This document shows positions 43,072 to 52,627 of a stretch of DNA of 64,000 bases, in pieces. Each line of letters starts with the position of its first letter. Position 1 is the first letter of the stretch. The stretch covers positions 1-64,000 of the forward strand of contig JAMLGI010000003.1 in the NCBI GenBank assembly GCA_023958085.1, given 5' to 3'. The translations under genes were made by a program, and so were the position numbers. This stretch comes from Solirubrobacterales bacterium (GTDB lineage: Bacteria; Actinomycetota; Thermoleophilia; Solirubrobacterales; 70-9). Under the pieces are notes generated by a model. It saw nothing but the letters and a program-made list of their open reading frames with translations, searched no databases and was not told where the DNA came from.

Positions 43072-45699
43072 TCAGCCGGCGGCGGATTCAGCGGTGCCGC
43101 CGGAACCGGAGGCGGGCTCGTCCGGGCGGGACGGAGCAGGCGGAGCGGTCGGGCCGGCAACTCCGACCTTCTCGGGCTCGTCGGCCTCGGACTTCTTCGC
43201 CTTCTTCTTCCGCGGCTTGGTGATCTTCATCTTCAGCGGATGGTCCTCGTCACCGGACTTGTCGAGCTTGACGGTGACCAGGGAGCCGGAAACCGAGTCT
43301 CCGCCGCCGGCCTTCAGGACCTCGTCGGCCAGCGGATCCTCGATGTAGCGCTGGATCGCCCGGCGGAGCGGACGGGCGCCCATGGCCGGATCCCAGCCCT
43401 TCTCGACCAGCAGGTCCTTGGCGTCGTCATCCAGCTCAAGCATCAGCTCGTGCTCGGCCACCTGGACCCGGACCCGGCCGATCATCAGTTCGACGATCTC
43501 CCGGACCTGTTCGCGATCCAGTTTGTGGAACACGATCACTTCGTCAATCCGGTTGAGGAACTCGGGACGGAACACCTTGCGGAGCTCGCCCATGATCCGG
43601 CCCTTCATGTCGTCGTACGAAATCCCGGTCTCGTCCGACACGGTGAAACCGATGCCCTGGTTCCTGGCGATCTCGCCGGCCCCGATGTTCGAGGTCATGA
43701 TGATGATCGAGTTGCGGAAGTCCACGGTGCGACCCTGGGAGTCGGTCAGGCGGCCGTCCTCGAGGATCTGAAGCAGGATGTTGAACACATCCGGGTGAGC
43801 CTTCTCGATCTCGTCCAGCAGCAGCACCGAGTAGGGCTTGCGCCGGACGGCCTCGGTCAGCTGGCCGCCCTCGTCGTAGCCGACGTAGCCGGGCGGTGAA
43901 CCGACCAGACGACTGACCGCATGCTTCTCCATGTACTCGGACATGTCGATCCGGACCATCGATTCCTCGTCCCCGAACAGGAACTCGGCAAGGGTGCGGG
44001 CCAGCTCGGTCTTGCCGACCCCGGATGGGCCGAGGAAGACGAACGAACCGGCCGGACGCTTCGGATCCTTGATTCCGGCCCGAGAGCGGCGGATCGCCTT
44101 GGAGACTGCCTCGATCGCCGCTTCCTGGCCGATCACCCGCTTGTGCAGCTCGCCCTCCATCTGGATCAGGCGCTTGGATTCGGCCTCGGTCAGCTTGAAG
44201 ACGGGGATCCCGGTCCACATCGAGACGATGTCGGCGATCTCGTCCTCGCCCAGCACCGGACGCTCGGCGTCTTCGCCTTCGGCCCACTCCTCTTCCAGCT
44301 CCCGCTTGCGGGCGGTGAGCTGGCGCTCGGTGTCGCGAAGGTTTGCCGCCTTCTCGAACTCCTGGGCCTCGATCGCGGCTTCCTTCTCACGGCGGGCCTC
44401 CTCGATCTCGTCTTCGAGATCACGGTAGACCGGCGGCGAGGACATCGACTTGATCCGCATCCGGGAGGCGGCTTCATCGATCAGATCGATCGCCTTGTCC
44501 GGCAGGAAGCGTTCCGAGATGTAGCGGTCAGCCAGTTCGGCCGCGGCCTCCAGAGCCTCGTCCGAGATCTGGACCCGATGGTGCTGCTCGTAGCGTTCGC
44601 GCAGTCCCTCGAGGATCTTCACGGTCTGTTCCGGGGTGGGCTGATCCACCTTGATCTGCTGGAAGCGCCGCTCAAGGGCGGAGTCGCGTTCGAGGTACTT
44701 GCGGTACTCGTCGAGAGTGGTCGCACCGATCGTCTGGATCTCGCCCCGGGCCAGGGCCGGCTTCAGGATCGAGGCGGCGTCGATCGCCCCCTCGGCCGCT
44801 CCGGCGCCGACCAGGTTGTGGATCTCGTCGATGAAGAGAACGATGTCGCCACGCTGGGCGATCTCCTTCATCACCTTCTTCAGGCGCTCCTCGAACTCGC
44901 CGCGGTACTTCGACCCGGCGACCAGGGCGGCCAGGTCCAGGGTGTAGATCTGCTTGTTGCGGAGCATCTCCGGCACTTCGCCGTTGATGATCCGGGCGGC
45001 CAGCCCCTCGACCACCGCGGTCTTGCCGACCCCGGGTTCACCGAGCAGCACCGGATTGTTCTTGGTCCGGCGGGAGAGGATCTGCATGATCCTCTCGATC
45101 TCGATCTCACGGCCAACCACCGGGTCGAGCTTGCCGTCCTCGGCCAGCTTGGTCAGGTTTCGACCGAACTGGTCAAGCAGCTTGGATGACTTCTTGCCGG
45201 CGGGGGCGCTGCCCTCGGCCGGCCCCGAACCGGCACTCTGGCTCTGGCCGGGTCGACGGCCACCGGGGCCGGAAAGCATGCGGATCACCTCGCCCCGGAT
45301 CTTGTCCGAGTCGGCGTCGAAATCGAGCAGGATACGAGCGGCAACGCCCTCGTTCTCACGCACCAGGCCGAGCAGGATGTGCTCGGTGCCGATGTAGTTG
45401 TGGCCGAGGCTGAGTGCCTCCCGCAGAGCGAGTTCAAGCACCTTCTTGGCCCGCGGGGTGAACGGGATCTGGCCGGAGGTGACCTCCTCGCCGGACCCGA
45501 CGATCCGGACCACCTGGGCCCGCACCCGCTCGACCGTGATCTCGAGCGACTCCAGCACCCGGGCGGCCAGGCCTTCCTCCTCACGGAGCAGGCCGAGCAG
45601 GATGTGTTCGGTGCCGATGTAGTTGTGCTTGAGCGACCGTGCCTCTTCCTGGGCCAGGACGACTACTTGACGGGCGCGCTCTGTGAATCTCTCGAACAA
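43072..45699 (-). CDS. clpC: ClpC-type AAA+ unfoldase, Clp protease ATP-binding subunit
   Basis: An 875-aa Hsp100 protein. Two Clp N-repeats lie at about 1-145 ([22 protein letters not shown] and the repeat [14 protein letters not shown]). The first AAA domain has Walker [10 protein letters not shown], a UVR-like middle domain follows (about 420-460), then the second AAA domain with GPSGVGKTE and the ClpP-docking region. The last 60 residues are an acidic/Lys-rich extension. It feeds substrates to ClpP and controls stress proteolysis. TTG start at 45699 with GAGGTAA about 10 bases upstream. No ctsR or mcsAB genes adjoin it, unlike in Bacillus. Confidence 0.96.
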   Translation of the reverse strand: MFERFTERARQVVVLAQEEARSLKHNYIGTEHILLGLLREEEGLAARVLESLEITVERVRAQVVRIVGSGEEVTSGQIPFTPRAKKVLELALREALSLGHNYIGTEHILLGLVRENEGVAARILLDFDADSDKIRGEVIRMLSGPGGRRPGQSQSAGSGPAEGSAPAGKKSSKLLDQFGRNLTKLAEDGKLDPVVGREIEIERIMQILSRRTKNNPVLLGEPGVGKTAVVEGLAARIINGEVPEMLRNKQIYTLDLAALVAGSKYRGEFEERLKKVMKEIAQRGDIVLFIDEIHNLVGAGAAEGAIDAASILKPALARGEIQTIGATTLDEYRKYLERDSALERRFQQIKVDQPTPEQTVKILEGLRERYEQHHRVQISDEALEAAAELADRYISERFLPDKAIDLIDEAASRMRIKSMSSPPVYRDLEDEIEEARREKEAAIEAQEFEKAANLRDTERQLTARKRELEEEWAEGEDAERPVLGEDEIADIVSMWTGIPVFKLTEAESKRLIQMEGELHKRVIGQEAAIEAVSKAIRRSRAGIKDPKRPAGSFVFLGPSGVGKTELARTLAEFLFGDEESMVRIDMSEYMEKHAVSRLVGSPPGYVGYDEGGQLTEAVRRKPYSVLLLDEIEKAHPDVFNILLQILEDGRLTDSQGRTVDFRNSIIIMTSNIGAGEIARNQGIGFTVSDETGISYDDMKGRIMGELRKVFRPEFLNRIDEVIVFHKLDREQVREIVELMIGRVRVQVAEHELMLELDDDAKDLLVEKGWDPAMGARPLRRAIQRYIEDPLADEVLKAGGGDSVSGSLVTVKLDKSGDEDHPLKMKITKPRKKKAKKSEADEPEKVGVAGPTAPPAPSRPDEPASGSGGTAESAAG

Positions 45700-46012
45700 G
45701 GTGCTCTGTTACCTCAAACCTCGGTGGTTGGTTGAGTATCGGTCATCGGTCGGCGGTTTGTGAGGACGGTCCATCGCCGGCTGCCCCATCACGGTCCGGT
45801 CTGTTCTCCGGTCTGCGCGATCTGACCTCCGGTTGTCGGGTACGGGCGAATAGCCAAGTATAACGAGCGCCTCCCGCCGCCACCCGGGGCCACATCCGGG
45901 TGGATCGACCCGCCCGCACCGCCTGACCGGGACTGCGAGCTGGCCGGACCAGGGGCGAATCGAGGGCGGGAACTGAACCGGCATCCGGGCGGCAGCAGGC
46001 GACGGATCACCG
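45700..46012. other. 313-bp gap between clpC and crcB: clpC leader and promoter
   Basis: No credible gene. It holds the long clpC leader, a -10 box TATACT (45857-45862, minus strand) and an inverted repeat CCACCCGG-N8-CCGGGTGG (45880-45903). The hairpin lies between the end of the crcB operon and the clpC promoter. It has no T tract after it, so it may be a weak terminator or a clpC operator. Confidence 0.55.
45857..45862 (-). promoter_or_regulatory. Candidate -10 box of clpC
   Basis: TATACT on the minus strand in the context GTTATACTTGG, giving a leader of about 150 bases. No convincing -35 hexamer is present, only the adjacent inverted repeat, so the box is suggestive only. Confidence 0.3.
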
Positions 46013-46381
46013 CTACCGGAGGGCGGCTCCGAGGGCGTGGGCGAGGGCTGCGGCGGCAAGACCGAGAGCCAGGGGCAGGGCGAGATTGAGAACGGCGGCA
46101 GCCGGCCCGCGCTCTCCTGCCAATCGGTCGGTGGCGAGAATCCAGCCGGAGAAGGTCGTGTAGGAGCCGAGCGCTGCGGTGCCGAGCAGAACCCGGAGCG
46201 ACTGATCGGGAGCGAGCCCGACCACGAACCCGAGAGCCAGGGCACCGGAGAGGTTCACCACGGTCGTGCCCCAGGGCAACCGGCGGCCGAGACGTCCGGT
46301 CACGGCCGACTCGACCAGCCAGCGGCAGACTGCACCGCAGCCTCCGGCCAGCCCGACACCGATCCAGAGCCAGACCGTCAT
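46013..46381 (-). CDS. crcB: CrcB-family fluoride channel subunit 1
   Basis: A 122-aa protein with four membrane segments. The Fluc family core is visible as GAVCRWLVESAV, WGTTVVNLSGALALGFVVGL and LGSYTTFSGWILAT. CrcB/Fluc proteins export fluoride as dual-topology dimers. Here two unequal genes stand side by side, so the channel is probably a heterodimer. ATG at 46381 overlaps the stop of the second crcB by 4 bases. No fluoride riboswitch precedes the pair. Confidence 0.92.
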   Translation of the reverse strand: MTVWLWIGVGLAGGCGAVCRWLVESAVTGRLGRRLPWGTTVVNLSGALALGFVVGLAPDQSLRVLLGTAALGSYTTFSGWILATDRLAGERGPAAAVLNLALPLALGLAAAALAHALGAALR

Positions 46382-46767
46382 GCCTCCACCCGTCGGCCAG
46401 GGTCGCGGCGGGCAAGTCTGACCGCCAGGAGGAAGAGACCGACCCCGGCGAGCAGCGAGATCCCGGCGTAGGCCGTGGCCAACCCCGTGTGCCCCGCCTC
46501 GATCAGATCGAGCAGCTCAATCTGAAGGGTCGAAAAGGTGGTGAGACCACCGCAGAAACCGGTGATCAGCAGCGGGTGCCGACCGCCGTGGTAGCCGTCG
46601 GCCAGGCGGGTGACGAACCAGCCGGCGAGGAATGCCCCGAGCAGGTTCGCGACCAGAGTCGGCCACGGCCAGCTTCCCGGGATGACCGGGAGGGCCTCGG
46701 TCAGCAGCACCCGAAGAAGCGTTCCGGCCGCTCCCCCGACAAAGACGGCACTCGCCTCCCGCCTCAT
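46378..46767 (-). CDS. crcB: CrcB-family fluoride channel subunit 2
   Basis: A 129-aa four-segment membrane protein, with GTLLRVLLTEAL, PTLVANLLGAFLAGW and ITGFCGGLTTFSTLQIE. It keeps the Fluc phenylalanine-box and TTFST motifs more exactly than its partner. Overlaps of 4 bases with glycerate kinase upstream and the other crcB downstream show one transcript. The charged ends differ from subunit 1, consistent with opposite orientation in the membrane; this is inference. Confidence 0.92.
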   Translation of the reverse strand: MRREASAVFVGGAAGTLLRVLLTEALPVIPGSWPWPTLVANLLGAFLAGWFVTRLADGYHGGRHPLLITGFCGGLTTFSTLQIELLDLIEAGHTGLATAYAGISLLAGVGLFLLAVRLARRDPGRRVEA

Positions 46768-47759
46768 CGCCCGGCTCCACCCAACTCAAGCGCCAGCCGG
46801 TGGCCCGCGTCCCGGATCGTTCCCCCGGTGCCGGCCTCGACAGCCCGGATCAGTCCCAGCCGATCGATCTCCTGCGACCCGAGGTCGAGCTCCCCCACCA
46901 CCGCCGCGGCCGGAAGGCCGGCGGACGCGGCGCGGGCGGCGACCACCGCCACCGCCTTGCCACCTGCGGTCTGTGCGTCCAGCCGCCCCTCTCCGGTAAT
47001 CACCGCTTCGCAGCCCGCCAGGATCCGGTCGAAACCGATTGCGTCGAGAACCAGGTCGGCCCCGGCCACGAGCTCGGCATCGAGGCAGGCCCAGAGCCCT
47101 CCCGACACGCCGCCGCCACATCCGGTGCGGACCCGGCCGCGAGGATCGCGGGGAAAGGAACCGGCCAGGCGATCGAGCCTCACCTCCAGCTCCCGGACCT
47201 GGCCGGGGTCGGCGCCCTTCTGGGGAGCGAAGACGGGGGCTGCCTGCTCGAAGGCGTGCTCAACGTCGCAGGCAACCGTGATCCGGGGCCTGACCCCCGC
47301 TCCCTCCAGCACCTCGAGCAGACCCCGGCCGCCGTCGGTGGATGCGCTGCCACCCGGGGCGAAGATGATCTCCCCGGCCCCCCTCTCTACCGCCGCGGCG
47401 ATCAGCATCCCCCCGCCCCGGGAGGTTGCCGCGAGGGGATCGAGCCGGTCCGGGTCGGTTCCTCCAAGTCCGGCGACCTCGGCCAGTTCGACCACGGCCC
47501 GGGAGCCGTCGCCGACCAGGGCGAAGCGACCGGTGGCCGGGTTGCCGAGGACGTCCGCGGATGGTGCCTCCACCCAGGCGCCTCCGAGCGCCGACATCAA
47601 TGCGTCTGCGGTCCCATCCCCACCGTCGGCGACCGGCAACTCGACCGCCTCCGCCCCGGTTTCGCGAATCCCGTCGCCGATCAGTCGCGCGACCTCACCC
47701 GCGGTGAAGGTGCCCTTGAACTTGTCGGGCGCGACCAGGAAGCGGGTCGCCCTTGCCAT
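46764..47759 (-). CDS. Glycerate kinase (GlxK/GarK family)
   Basis: A 331-aa kinase that phosphorylates glycerate to 2- or 3-phosphoglycerate. Family marks: APDKFKGTFTAGEVA near the start, LPVADGGDGTADAL, GGSASTDGGRGLLEVL and VITGEGRLDAQTAGGKA. Its length is slightly shorter than the usual 370-380. The ATG at 47759 lies 3 bases after the lysS stop, and the gene overlaps crcB2 at its end. Its link to fluoride export may be physiological, since fluoride inhibits enolase, just downstream of 2-phosphoglycerate; this is inference. Confidence 0.92.
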   Translation of the reverse strand: MARATRFLVAPDKFKGTFTAGEVARLIGDGIRETGAEAVELPVADGGDGTADALMSALGGAWVEAPSADVLGNPATGRFALVGDGSRAVVELAEVAGLGGTDPDRLDPLAATSRGGGMLIAAAVERGAGEIIFAPGGSASTDGGRGLLEVLEGAGVRPRITVACDVEHAFEQAAPVFAPQKGADPGQVRELEVRLDRLAGSFPRDPRGRVRTGCGGGVSGGLWACLDAELVAGADLVLDAIGFDRILAGCEAVITGEGRLDAQTAGGKAVAVVAARAASAGLPAAAVVGELDLGSQEIDRLGLIRAVEAGTGGTIRDAGHRLALELGGAGR

Positions 47760-47762
47760 CGG

Positions 47763-49277
47763 TCAGTCGCGCATCGCCGGGAAGAGCACCACCTCGCGCA
47801 GGGAGTTGGCGCCGGTCAGCATCATGACCAGGCGGTCGATGCCGAGACCGACCCCGCCGGTCGGCGGCATCCCCTGTTCGAGCGCCTCGACGAAGGCCTC
47901 GTCGAAGGGGTGGGCCTCGTCGTCACCGCGTTCGATCTCGGCGATCTGCTGTTCGAAGCGGCGGCGCTGCTCGTCCGGGTCGTTCAGTTCGGTGAAGGAG
48001 TTGGCAATCTCGACCCCGCCGATGAAGGCCTCCCAGCGTTCCACCTTGTCCGGGTTGTCGCGATGGCGCTTGGCGAACGGCGAGAGCTCCTCGGGATAGT
48101 CGAGGACGAAGGTCGGCTCGACCAGGGTCGGCTCGACCTGTTTCGAGAAGACGGTGTCGACCAGTTTGCCCCAGCCGGCGGTGTCGTCCTCGTTGCCGAT
48201 CGCCTCCGAAAGCGCATCCCGGTCGGTCAGTTGGTCGATGTCGATCCCGGAATGCTCGAGGATCGCGTCCCGCATCGTCACCCGATGCCACGGGGCCCGG
48301 AGGCTGATCGTGCGACCGTCGCGCTCGATTTCCGGTCTGCCCAGCACGTTCCCGGCCACCTCGGAGACCAGACTCTCAAGGGCCGCCGCGGTGTCGCCGT
48401 AGTCGGCATAGGCCTCGTACCACTCGAGCATCGTGAACTCGGGGTTGTGTTTCATCGAGATGCCTTCGTTGCGGAAGTCCTTGCCCAGCTCGTACACCCG
48501 GTCGATCCCGCCGACCACGCAGCGTTTCAGGTAGAGCTCGGTCGCGATCCGCAGGTAGAGCTTGCGGTCGAGTGCATTGTGGTGGGTGGTGAACGGCCGG
48601 GCCAGGGCACCCCCGTAGAGCGGCTGCAGGACCGGGGTCTCGACCTCGAAGAATCCGCGGTCGTCAAGCCAGCGGCGGACCTCGCTGATCGTGCGGGCCC
48701 GGGTCCGGAAGATCTCACGACTCTCCCGGTTGGCGATCAGGTCCAGTTCACGGTGGCGGTAGCGGGTCTCGGTGTCTTCGAGCCCGTGGAACTTGTCCGG
48801 CGGCGGACGGAGCGACTTGGCCAGCAGTCGCCAGCCGGTCGCTTCGATCGAGAGCTGGCCGCGGCGGGTGACGATCGCCCGTCCCTCGACCCCGAGGATG
48901 TCTCCCAGATCGAGGCTCTCCAGCAGCCCGTACGCCTCGCCGAGCACATCCGACTTGGCGTGGATCTGGATCTGGCCGGTCGCATCCCGGAGATCGAGAA
49001 AGGCAGCCTTGCCGTGGCCCCGGCGACCGACGATCCGTCCCGCGACCCGGTGAACCGAATCGGTCTCCACCCCGGCCTCGAGGGCGGCGTGCGTCTCCAG
49101 GACGCCGTCGATCTCCTCACGACGGGGAAAGTCGTGGGGGAACGGCTCCACTCCCGCCGCCTTCAGCCGTTCGAGTTTCTCCCGGCGCTCGGCCAGGATC
49201 GAGCCGGCCCCGGACTCCTCCCCGTCGGACCCGGGGGTTTCGGGGGCGCTGCCGGTCTCGGGGTCGGACTCGGTCAT
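47763..49277 (-). CDS. lysS: Lysyl-tRNA synthetase, class II
   Basis: A 504-aa enzyme charging tRNA-Lys. It has an N-terminal OB-fold anticodon domain (about 70-165; VAGRIVGRRGHGKAAFLDLRD) and a class II catalytic domain with motif 1 around FFEVETPVLQPLYGGALARPF, motif 2 FRNEGISMKHNPEFTMLEWYEAY and motif 3 GGVGLGIDRLVMMLTG. The N-terminal 28 residues are an acidic extension. The ATG at 49277 (MTESDPETGS) is chosen over the longer frame, which overlaps greA. It lies 19 bases after greA, and a lysS-greA pairing is common. Confidence 0.96.
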   Translation of the reverse strand: MTESDPETGSAPETPGSDGEESGAGSILAERREKLERLKAAGVEPFPHDFPRREEIDGVLETHAALEAGVETDSVHRVAGRIVGRRGHGKAAFLDLRDATGQIQIHAKSDVLGEAYGLLESLDLGDILGVEGRAIVTRRGQLSIEATGWRLLAKSLRPPPDKFHGLEDTETRYRHRELDLIANRESREIFRTRARTISEVRRWLDDRGFFEVETPVLQPLYGGALARPFTTHHNALDRKLYLRIATELYLKRCVVGGIDRVYELGKDFRNEGISMKHNPEFTMLEWYEAYADYGDTAAALESLVSEVAGNVLGRPEIERDGRTISLRAPWHRVTMRDAILEHSGIDIDQLTDRDALSEAIGNEDDTAGWGKLVDTVFSKQVEPTLVEPTFVLDYPEELSPFAKRHRDNPDKVERWEAFIGGVEIANSFTELNDPDEQRRRFEQQIAEIERGDDEAHPFDEAFVEALEQGMPPTGGVGLGIDRLVMMLTGANSLREVVLFPAMRD

Positions 49278-49296
49278 CGCGGGCGCCCGATCGGGC

Positions 49297-49776
49297 TCAG
49301 GCGGTCTCGATCTTGGTGATCTTGAACTGCTTCTCCGGACCACGGGGTGAGGGCACGACCACGACCTGGTTGACCTTCCCACCAATCAAGGCGGAACCGA
49401 TCGGCGACTCGCTGGACAGCTTCCCGCCGGCGAGATCGGCCTCGGTCGAACCGACGATCTGGAACTTGCGGGAGGTCCCGGATTCCTGATCCTTGATGTG
49501 GACGATCGAACCGAACTCGACCGAACCGGTCGCCTGGCCCCCGTCCTCGACCACCGTCGAGCGGCGCAGCCGCTCCTCAAGCTGGACGATCTGGGCTTCG
49601 AGCTGGGCCTGCTCGTTCTTGGCGTCGTCGTACTCGGCGTTCTCGGAGATGTCACCGAAATCACGGGCTTCGCGAATCCGTTCGGCGACCTCCCGCCGAC
49701 GCACGGTCGACAGGTGCTCGATCTCTTCTTCGAGCTTCTTCAGGCCTTCGGGGGTGATCTCTGCTTGGCGGCTCAC
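49297..49776 (-). CDS. greA: Transcription elongation factor GreA
   Basis: A 159-aa protein that rescues backtracked RNA polymerase by stimulating RNA cleavage. The N-terminal coiled coil (about 8-80) carries the tip region ARDFGDISENAEYDDAKNEQ with the conserved acidic residues; the C-terminal domain holds GSIVHIKDQESG and SPIGSALIGGKVNQVVVV. Normal length. GTG start at 49776 with AGAGG upstream and a consensus -10 box 117 bases before. Read together with lysS. Confidence 0.95.
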   Translation of the reverse strand: MSRQAEITPEGLKKLEEEIEHLSTVRRREVAERIREARDFGDISENAEYDDAKNEQAQLEAQIVQLEERLRRSTVVEDGGQATGSVEFGSIVHIKDQESGTSRKFQIVGSTEADLAGGKLSSESPIGSALIGGKVNQVVVVPSPRGPEKQFKITKIETA

Positions 49777-49892
49777 TTGATCTGAACCTCTCTCGGGTCA
49801 TGCGCCCACAGGTGGCGGGCGGGTCCACAAATAACGCCCTGTGGTGGCACCCGGGAGGTCCGGGGATCCGCCGACAGGGCAATCGACGGGCG

Positions 49893-49898
49893 ATTATA
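49893..49898 (-). promoter_or_regulatory. Consensus -10 box upstream of greA
   Basis: A perfect TATAAT on the minus strand overlaps the TAA stop codon of the preceding hydrolase gene (49894-49896). The -35 region would lie inside that gene and is not a good match. It suggests that greA-lysS-glxK-crcB has its own promoter. Confidence 0.4.
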
Positions 49899-50775
49899 GC
49901 GAGGCCGACCGTCCGGGCATGACCTCGGCGAGCCTGCGGGCCAACTCCTCCGGCACCTCAAGCTGCGGGTAGTGGCCGGCGGTTTCGAAGCGGGTCACCG
50001 GGAGCCCCGGACGGAGCTCGATCAGTCCGTCCAGTACGTCGGTCACCGCGACCGGATCGAGCAGACCCCATCCGACCGCGAGGTCCCCCTCCCAGCGGGC
50101 GATTGCTCCGTGCCAACGGTCGGCGTAGATCACCCGTTCGTCCATGTAGGAGATCAGCTTGTGACCGAGCCGATGCCCGTCGTTGAAACAGATCAGGGAC
50201 CACTGGTCCTCGAGCTCCTCGTCACTGACCGGATGATCGCCGGGGAACAGGGAGGAGAGCTGGTGGCGGAAAAAGGACTCGTTGGTGAGTCGTGACGCGA
50301 CCGGACCGAGCGATCCCCTGAGCAGCCGCTGCCCGAGGGTCGGGTGGGAACGCTCAAGCAGAATCGAACCATTGAACAGAAAGGCGCCGTTCAGCTCGAA
50401 CTCGAGTTCACCGGCCATCTCCCGGGCCATCAGTTCGGTCGCCACCGAGCTGCCCAGGTCGTGCGCGCAGACGAAGGCCGTGCCGCCGATCCGGCCGACC
50501 AGGTGCTCGACCAGATCGGCCTGCCAGGACAGGGTGTAGGAGTGATCCCGGGGCTTGTCGGAAAGGCCGAACCCGAGGAAGTCGAAAGCAAGGATCTCCC
50601 GGTCGGGCAGCAGCGCGATCAGTTCACGGAAGTCGTATGAGCAGGTCGGGAAGCCGTGGAGAAGGACCAGCGGGATGCCCTCCCCCGGCTGGTGGAAGGT
50701 GTGGATGCGGTGACCACGGAACTCCTCAAGGCGGCCACGGGCCTGCCACGCTTCTGCTCTCTCGGTAAGTGACAT
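49894..50775 (-). CDS. Alpha/beta hydrolase (haloalkane dehalogenase/epoxide hydrolase-like)
   Basis: A 293-aa alpha/beta-fold hydrolase. The oxyanion motif is HGFP (40-43), the nucleophile elbow AHDLGSS puts Asp106 rather than Ser at the nucleophile position, and the catalytic His is in AGHYPQLEVPEE near the end. An Asp nucleophile points to haloalkane dehalogenases, epoxide hydrolases or fluoroacetate dehalogenase-like enzymes rather than esterases. ATG at 50775, 21 bases after dusB. Substrate unknown. Confidence 0.85.
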   Translation of the reverse strand: MSLTERAEAWQARGRLEEFRGHRIHTFHQPGEGIPLVLLHGFPTCSYDFRELIALLPDREILAFDFLGFGLSDKPRDHSYTLSWQADLVEHLVGRIGGTAFVCAHDLGSSVATELMAREMAGELEFELNGAFLFNGSILLERSHPTLGQRLLRGSLGPVASRLTNESFFRHQLSSLFPGDHPVSDEELEDQWSLICFNDGHRLGHKLISYMDERVIYADRWHGAIARWEGDLAVGWGLLDPVAVTDVLDGLIELRPGLPVTRFETAGHYPQLEVPEELARRLAEVMPGRSASL

Positions 50776-50796
50776 CGGGATGATTTCGGGGGTGGT

Positions 50797-51837
50797 TCAG
50801 ACGAGGACCGGGTCACCGGCGCGGATCTCCGCGGCGATCTCCCGGGCCCGCTCAAGTCCGGCGGACTGGCACAACTCGTTCCGGACCACCTTGGGGACAT
50901 CGATCCGGTCGAGGTACCACGGATAGAACTTTCGCAGGTATCGGCCGGCCCGGTCGGTACCGAGGTGTTCCTCGGCCCGGTCCATCACCCAGGCGAGTTC
51001 ATCCATGATCGCTTCCCGGTCCGGTTCCGGGACTTCGGTGCCGGTGAGTTCGGCGAAGATCCAGGGGTAGCCGAAGGATCCGCGGGCGATCATCACCGCG
51101 TCGGCGCCGGACTCGGCGTAGGCCCGACGGGCGGCTTCGGCCGAGGAGAGGCCGCCGGTGATGATCATCGGCACCTCGAGGATTTCGTTCAGTTCGCGGG
51201 CCATCGCGTAGTCCGGCTGCCCCTTGTGGCCCTGTTTGGCGACCCGGGGGTGAAAGCCGATTCCGGCGGCACCGGCCTCCTCGGCCAGCCTGACCGCCAG
51301 ATCGAACCCGGATCGGTCGCCCGGCATCAACCCGGAGCGCAGCTTCACGGTGACCGGCAGGTTGCTGCCCTCGATTGCGGCCCGGGTCAGTTTGATCGCC
51401 AGTTCCGGGTCGGAGAGCAGCTGAGCCCCGGCTCCGGTCTTCCTCACCTTCGGTACCGGACAGCCCATGTTGATGTCGATCAGGTCGGCCCCGGAACGGG
51501 CGGCGATCTCGGCGGCGGAACGCATCGCCTCGGGGTCCGGTCCGAAGAGCTGGATCGAGACCGGATGCTCGTCCGGGTGGATCCGCATCAGCTCGTTCAT
51601 GGTCTTCTCGTTGCCGTAGTGAAGCCCGAAACTGGAGACCATCTCGGACACCGCGAGACCGGCCCCGAACCGTTTTGCCTGGAGGCGAACAAACCAGTTG
51701 CCGATCGCGGCCAGCGGAGCCAGCAGCACGCGATTCGAGATCGGGACACCGCCGATCTCGAACGGATCGGTCAGTGCCGGACGTCCGGCGGGCAGGTCGG
51801 GTTCGACCGGTCGGCTTTCAGCTTCGGTTGCGCTCAT
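50797..51837 (-). CDS. tRNA-dihydrouridine synthase (DusB-like)
   Basis: A 346-aa flavoenzyme that reduces uridines in tRNA to dihydrouridine. The TIM-barrel part has the FMN-binding loop VLLAPLAAIGNWFVR and the catalytic Cys in NMGCPVPKVRKTGAGAQLL, with RGSFGYPWIF near the end; a helical C-terminal domain follows. In Bacillus dusB stands just before lysS, and here greA and a hydrolase lie between. The start overlaps the end of coaX by 20 bases, so the pair is coupled. Confidence 0.93.
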   Translation of the reverse strand: MSATEAESRPVEPDLPAGRPALTDPFEIGGVPISNRVLLAPLAAIGNWFVRLQAKRFGAGLAVSEMVSSFGLHYGNEKTMNELMRIHPDEHPVSIQLFGPDPEAMRSAAEIAARSGADLIDINMGCPVPKVRKTGAGAQLLSDPELAIKLTRAAIEGSNLPVTVKLRSGLMPGDRSGFDLAVRLAEEAGAAGIGFHPRVAKQGHKGQPDYAMARELNEILEVPMIITGGLSSAEAARRAYAESGADAVMIARGSFGYPWIFAELTGTEVPEPDREAIMDELAWVMDRAEEHLGTDRAGRYLRKFYPWYLDRIDVPKVVRNELCQSAGLERAREIAAEIRAGDPVLV

Positions 51838-52585
51838 GGATCAGTCGCAGGCCCTTGAGGGTCAGCAGGTCGTCGATCTCGGTGATCTGTTCCGAGTGGG
51901 GCACGATCTCGCCGGCGAGTCCGCCGGTGGCGATGAACCTGGCCTTGCCACCGAGCTCGGCGTTGATCCGCCGGGCGATCCCGTCAACCAGCCCGGCAAA
52001 ACCGTAGAGCACTCCCGACTGGATTGCCGCCTTCGAGCTGGTTCCGATCGTGGTCGCCGGCTCGGCCAGGTCGATCCGGGAGATCCGGGCGGCCCGTTCG
52101 GTCAGGGCGGTCAGCGAGATTTCGACCCCCGGCGCGATCGCCCCACCGAGGTAACTGCCCTCGGCCGAAACCGCGTCAAAGTTGATTCCGGTGCCGAAAT
52201 CGACACAGACGCATACGTCCTGGACCTGCTCGTAGGCAGCGATCGCGTTGACCAGCCGATCCGCCCCGACCTCGGCCGGATTGTCGATCTCGACCTTCAT
52301 CCCGGTGCGTACCCCCGGACCCACCACCAGACACTCGACGTCCAGGTACTCCTGTGCGAGACGTCCGTACTCGGTGCCGAGTGGTGGCACCACCGAGGAG
52401 ACGACCACTCCGTCGAGGTCACCGAAGCCGAGTCCGCGCAGGGCGAGGAGACCGGCCAGCCGTTCGGCCAGTTCGTCGCCGGTGGCCCCGGCCCGGGTCT
52501 GAAAACGCCAGTGCCGGGTGAGGTTCTCGCCCACGAAAGCACCAACGTGGGTCTGGGTGTTGCCCACATCAATCGCCAGAAGCAT
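51818..52585 (-). CDS. coaX: Type III pantothenate kinase
   Basis: A 255-aa kinase catalysing the first step of coenzyme A synthesis, pantothenate to 4'-phosphopantothenate. The phosphate loop is DVGNTQTHVG (6-15). GADRLVNAIAAY, the second metal/ATP site CVDFGTGINFDAV and GGAIAPGVEISLTALTERAARI are family motifs, followed by FIATGGLAGEI. The ATG at 52585 is fixed by these. It is divergent from the GST-like gene 42 bases away and overlaps dusB downstream. Confidence 0.95.
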   Translation of the reverse strand: MLLAIDVGNTQTHVGAFVGENLTRHWRFQTRAGATGDELAERLAGLLALRGLGFGDLDGVVVSSVVPPLGTEYGRLAQEYLDVECLVVGPGVRTGMKVEIDNPAEVGADRLVNAIAAYEQVQDVCVCVDFGTGINFDAVSAEGSYLGGAIAPGVEISLTALTERAARISRIDLAEPATTIGTSSKAAIQSGVLYGFAGLVDGIARRINAELGGKARFIATGGLAGEIVPHSEQITEIDDLLTLKGLRLIHERNRS

Positions 52586-52627
52586 CGTCCCCAGAGTGTG
52601 CCATGAACCGGAGCTAGACTCCCCGAC

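Noticed and set aside
45880-45903. CIRCE or CtsR operator before clpC
   Set aside because: The inverted repeat CCACCCGG-N8-CCGGGTGG matches neither the CIRCE sequence nor the CtsR heptad repeat, so I list it only as a hairpin.
46768-47762. Fluoride riboswitch upstream of the crcB genes
   Set aside because: The crcB genes overlap glycerate kinase with no leader, and the 3-base gap to lysS leaves no room for an aptamer.
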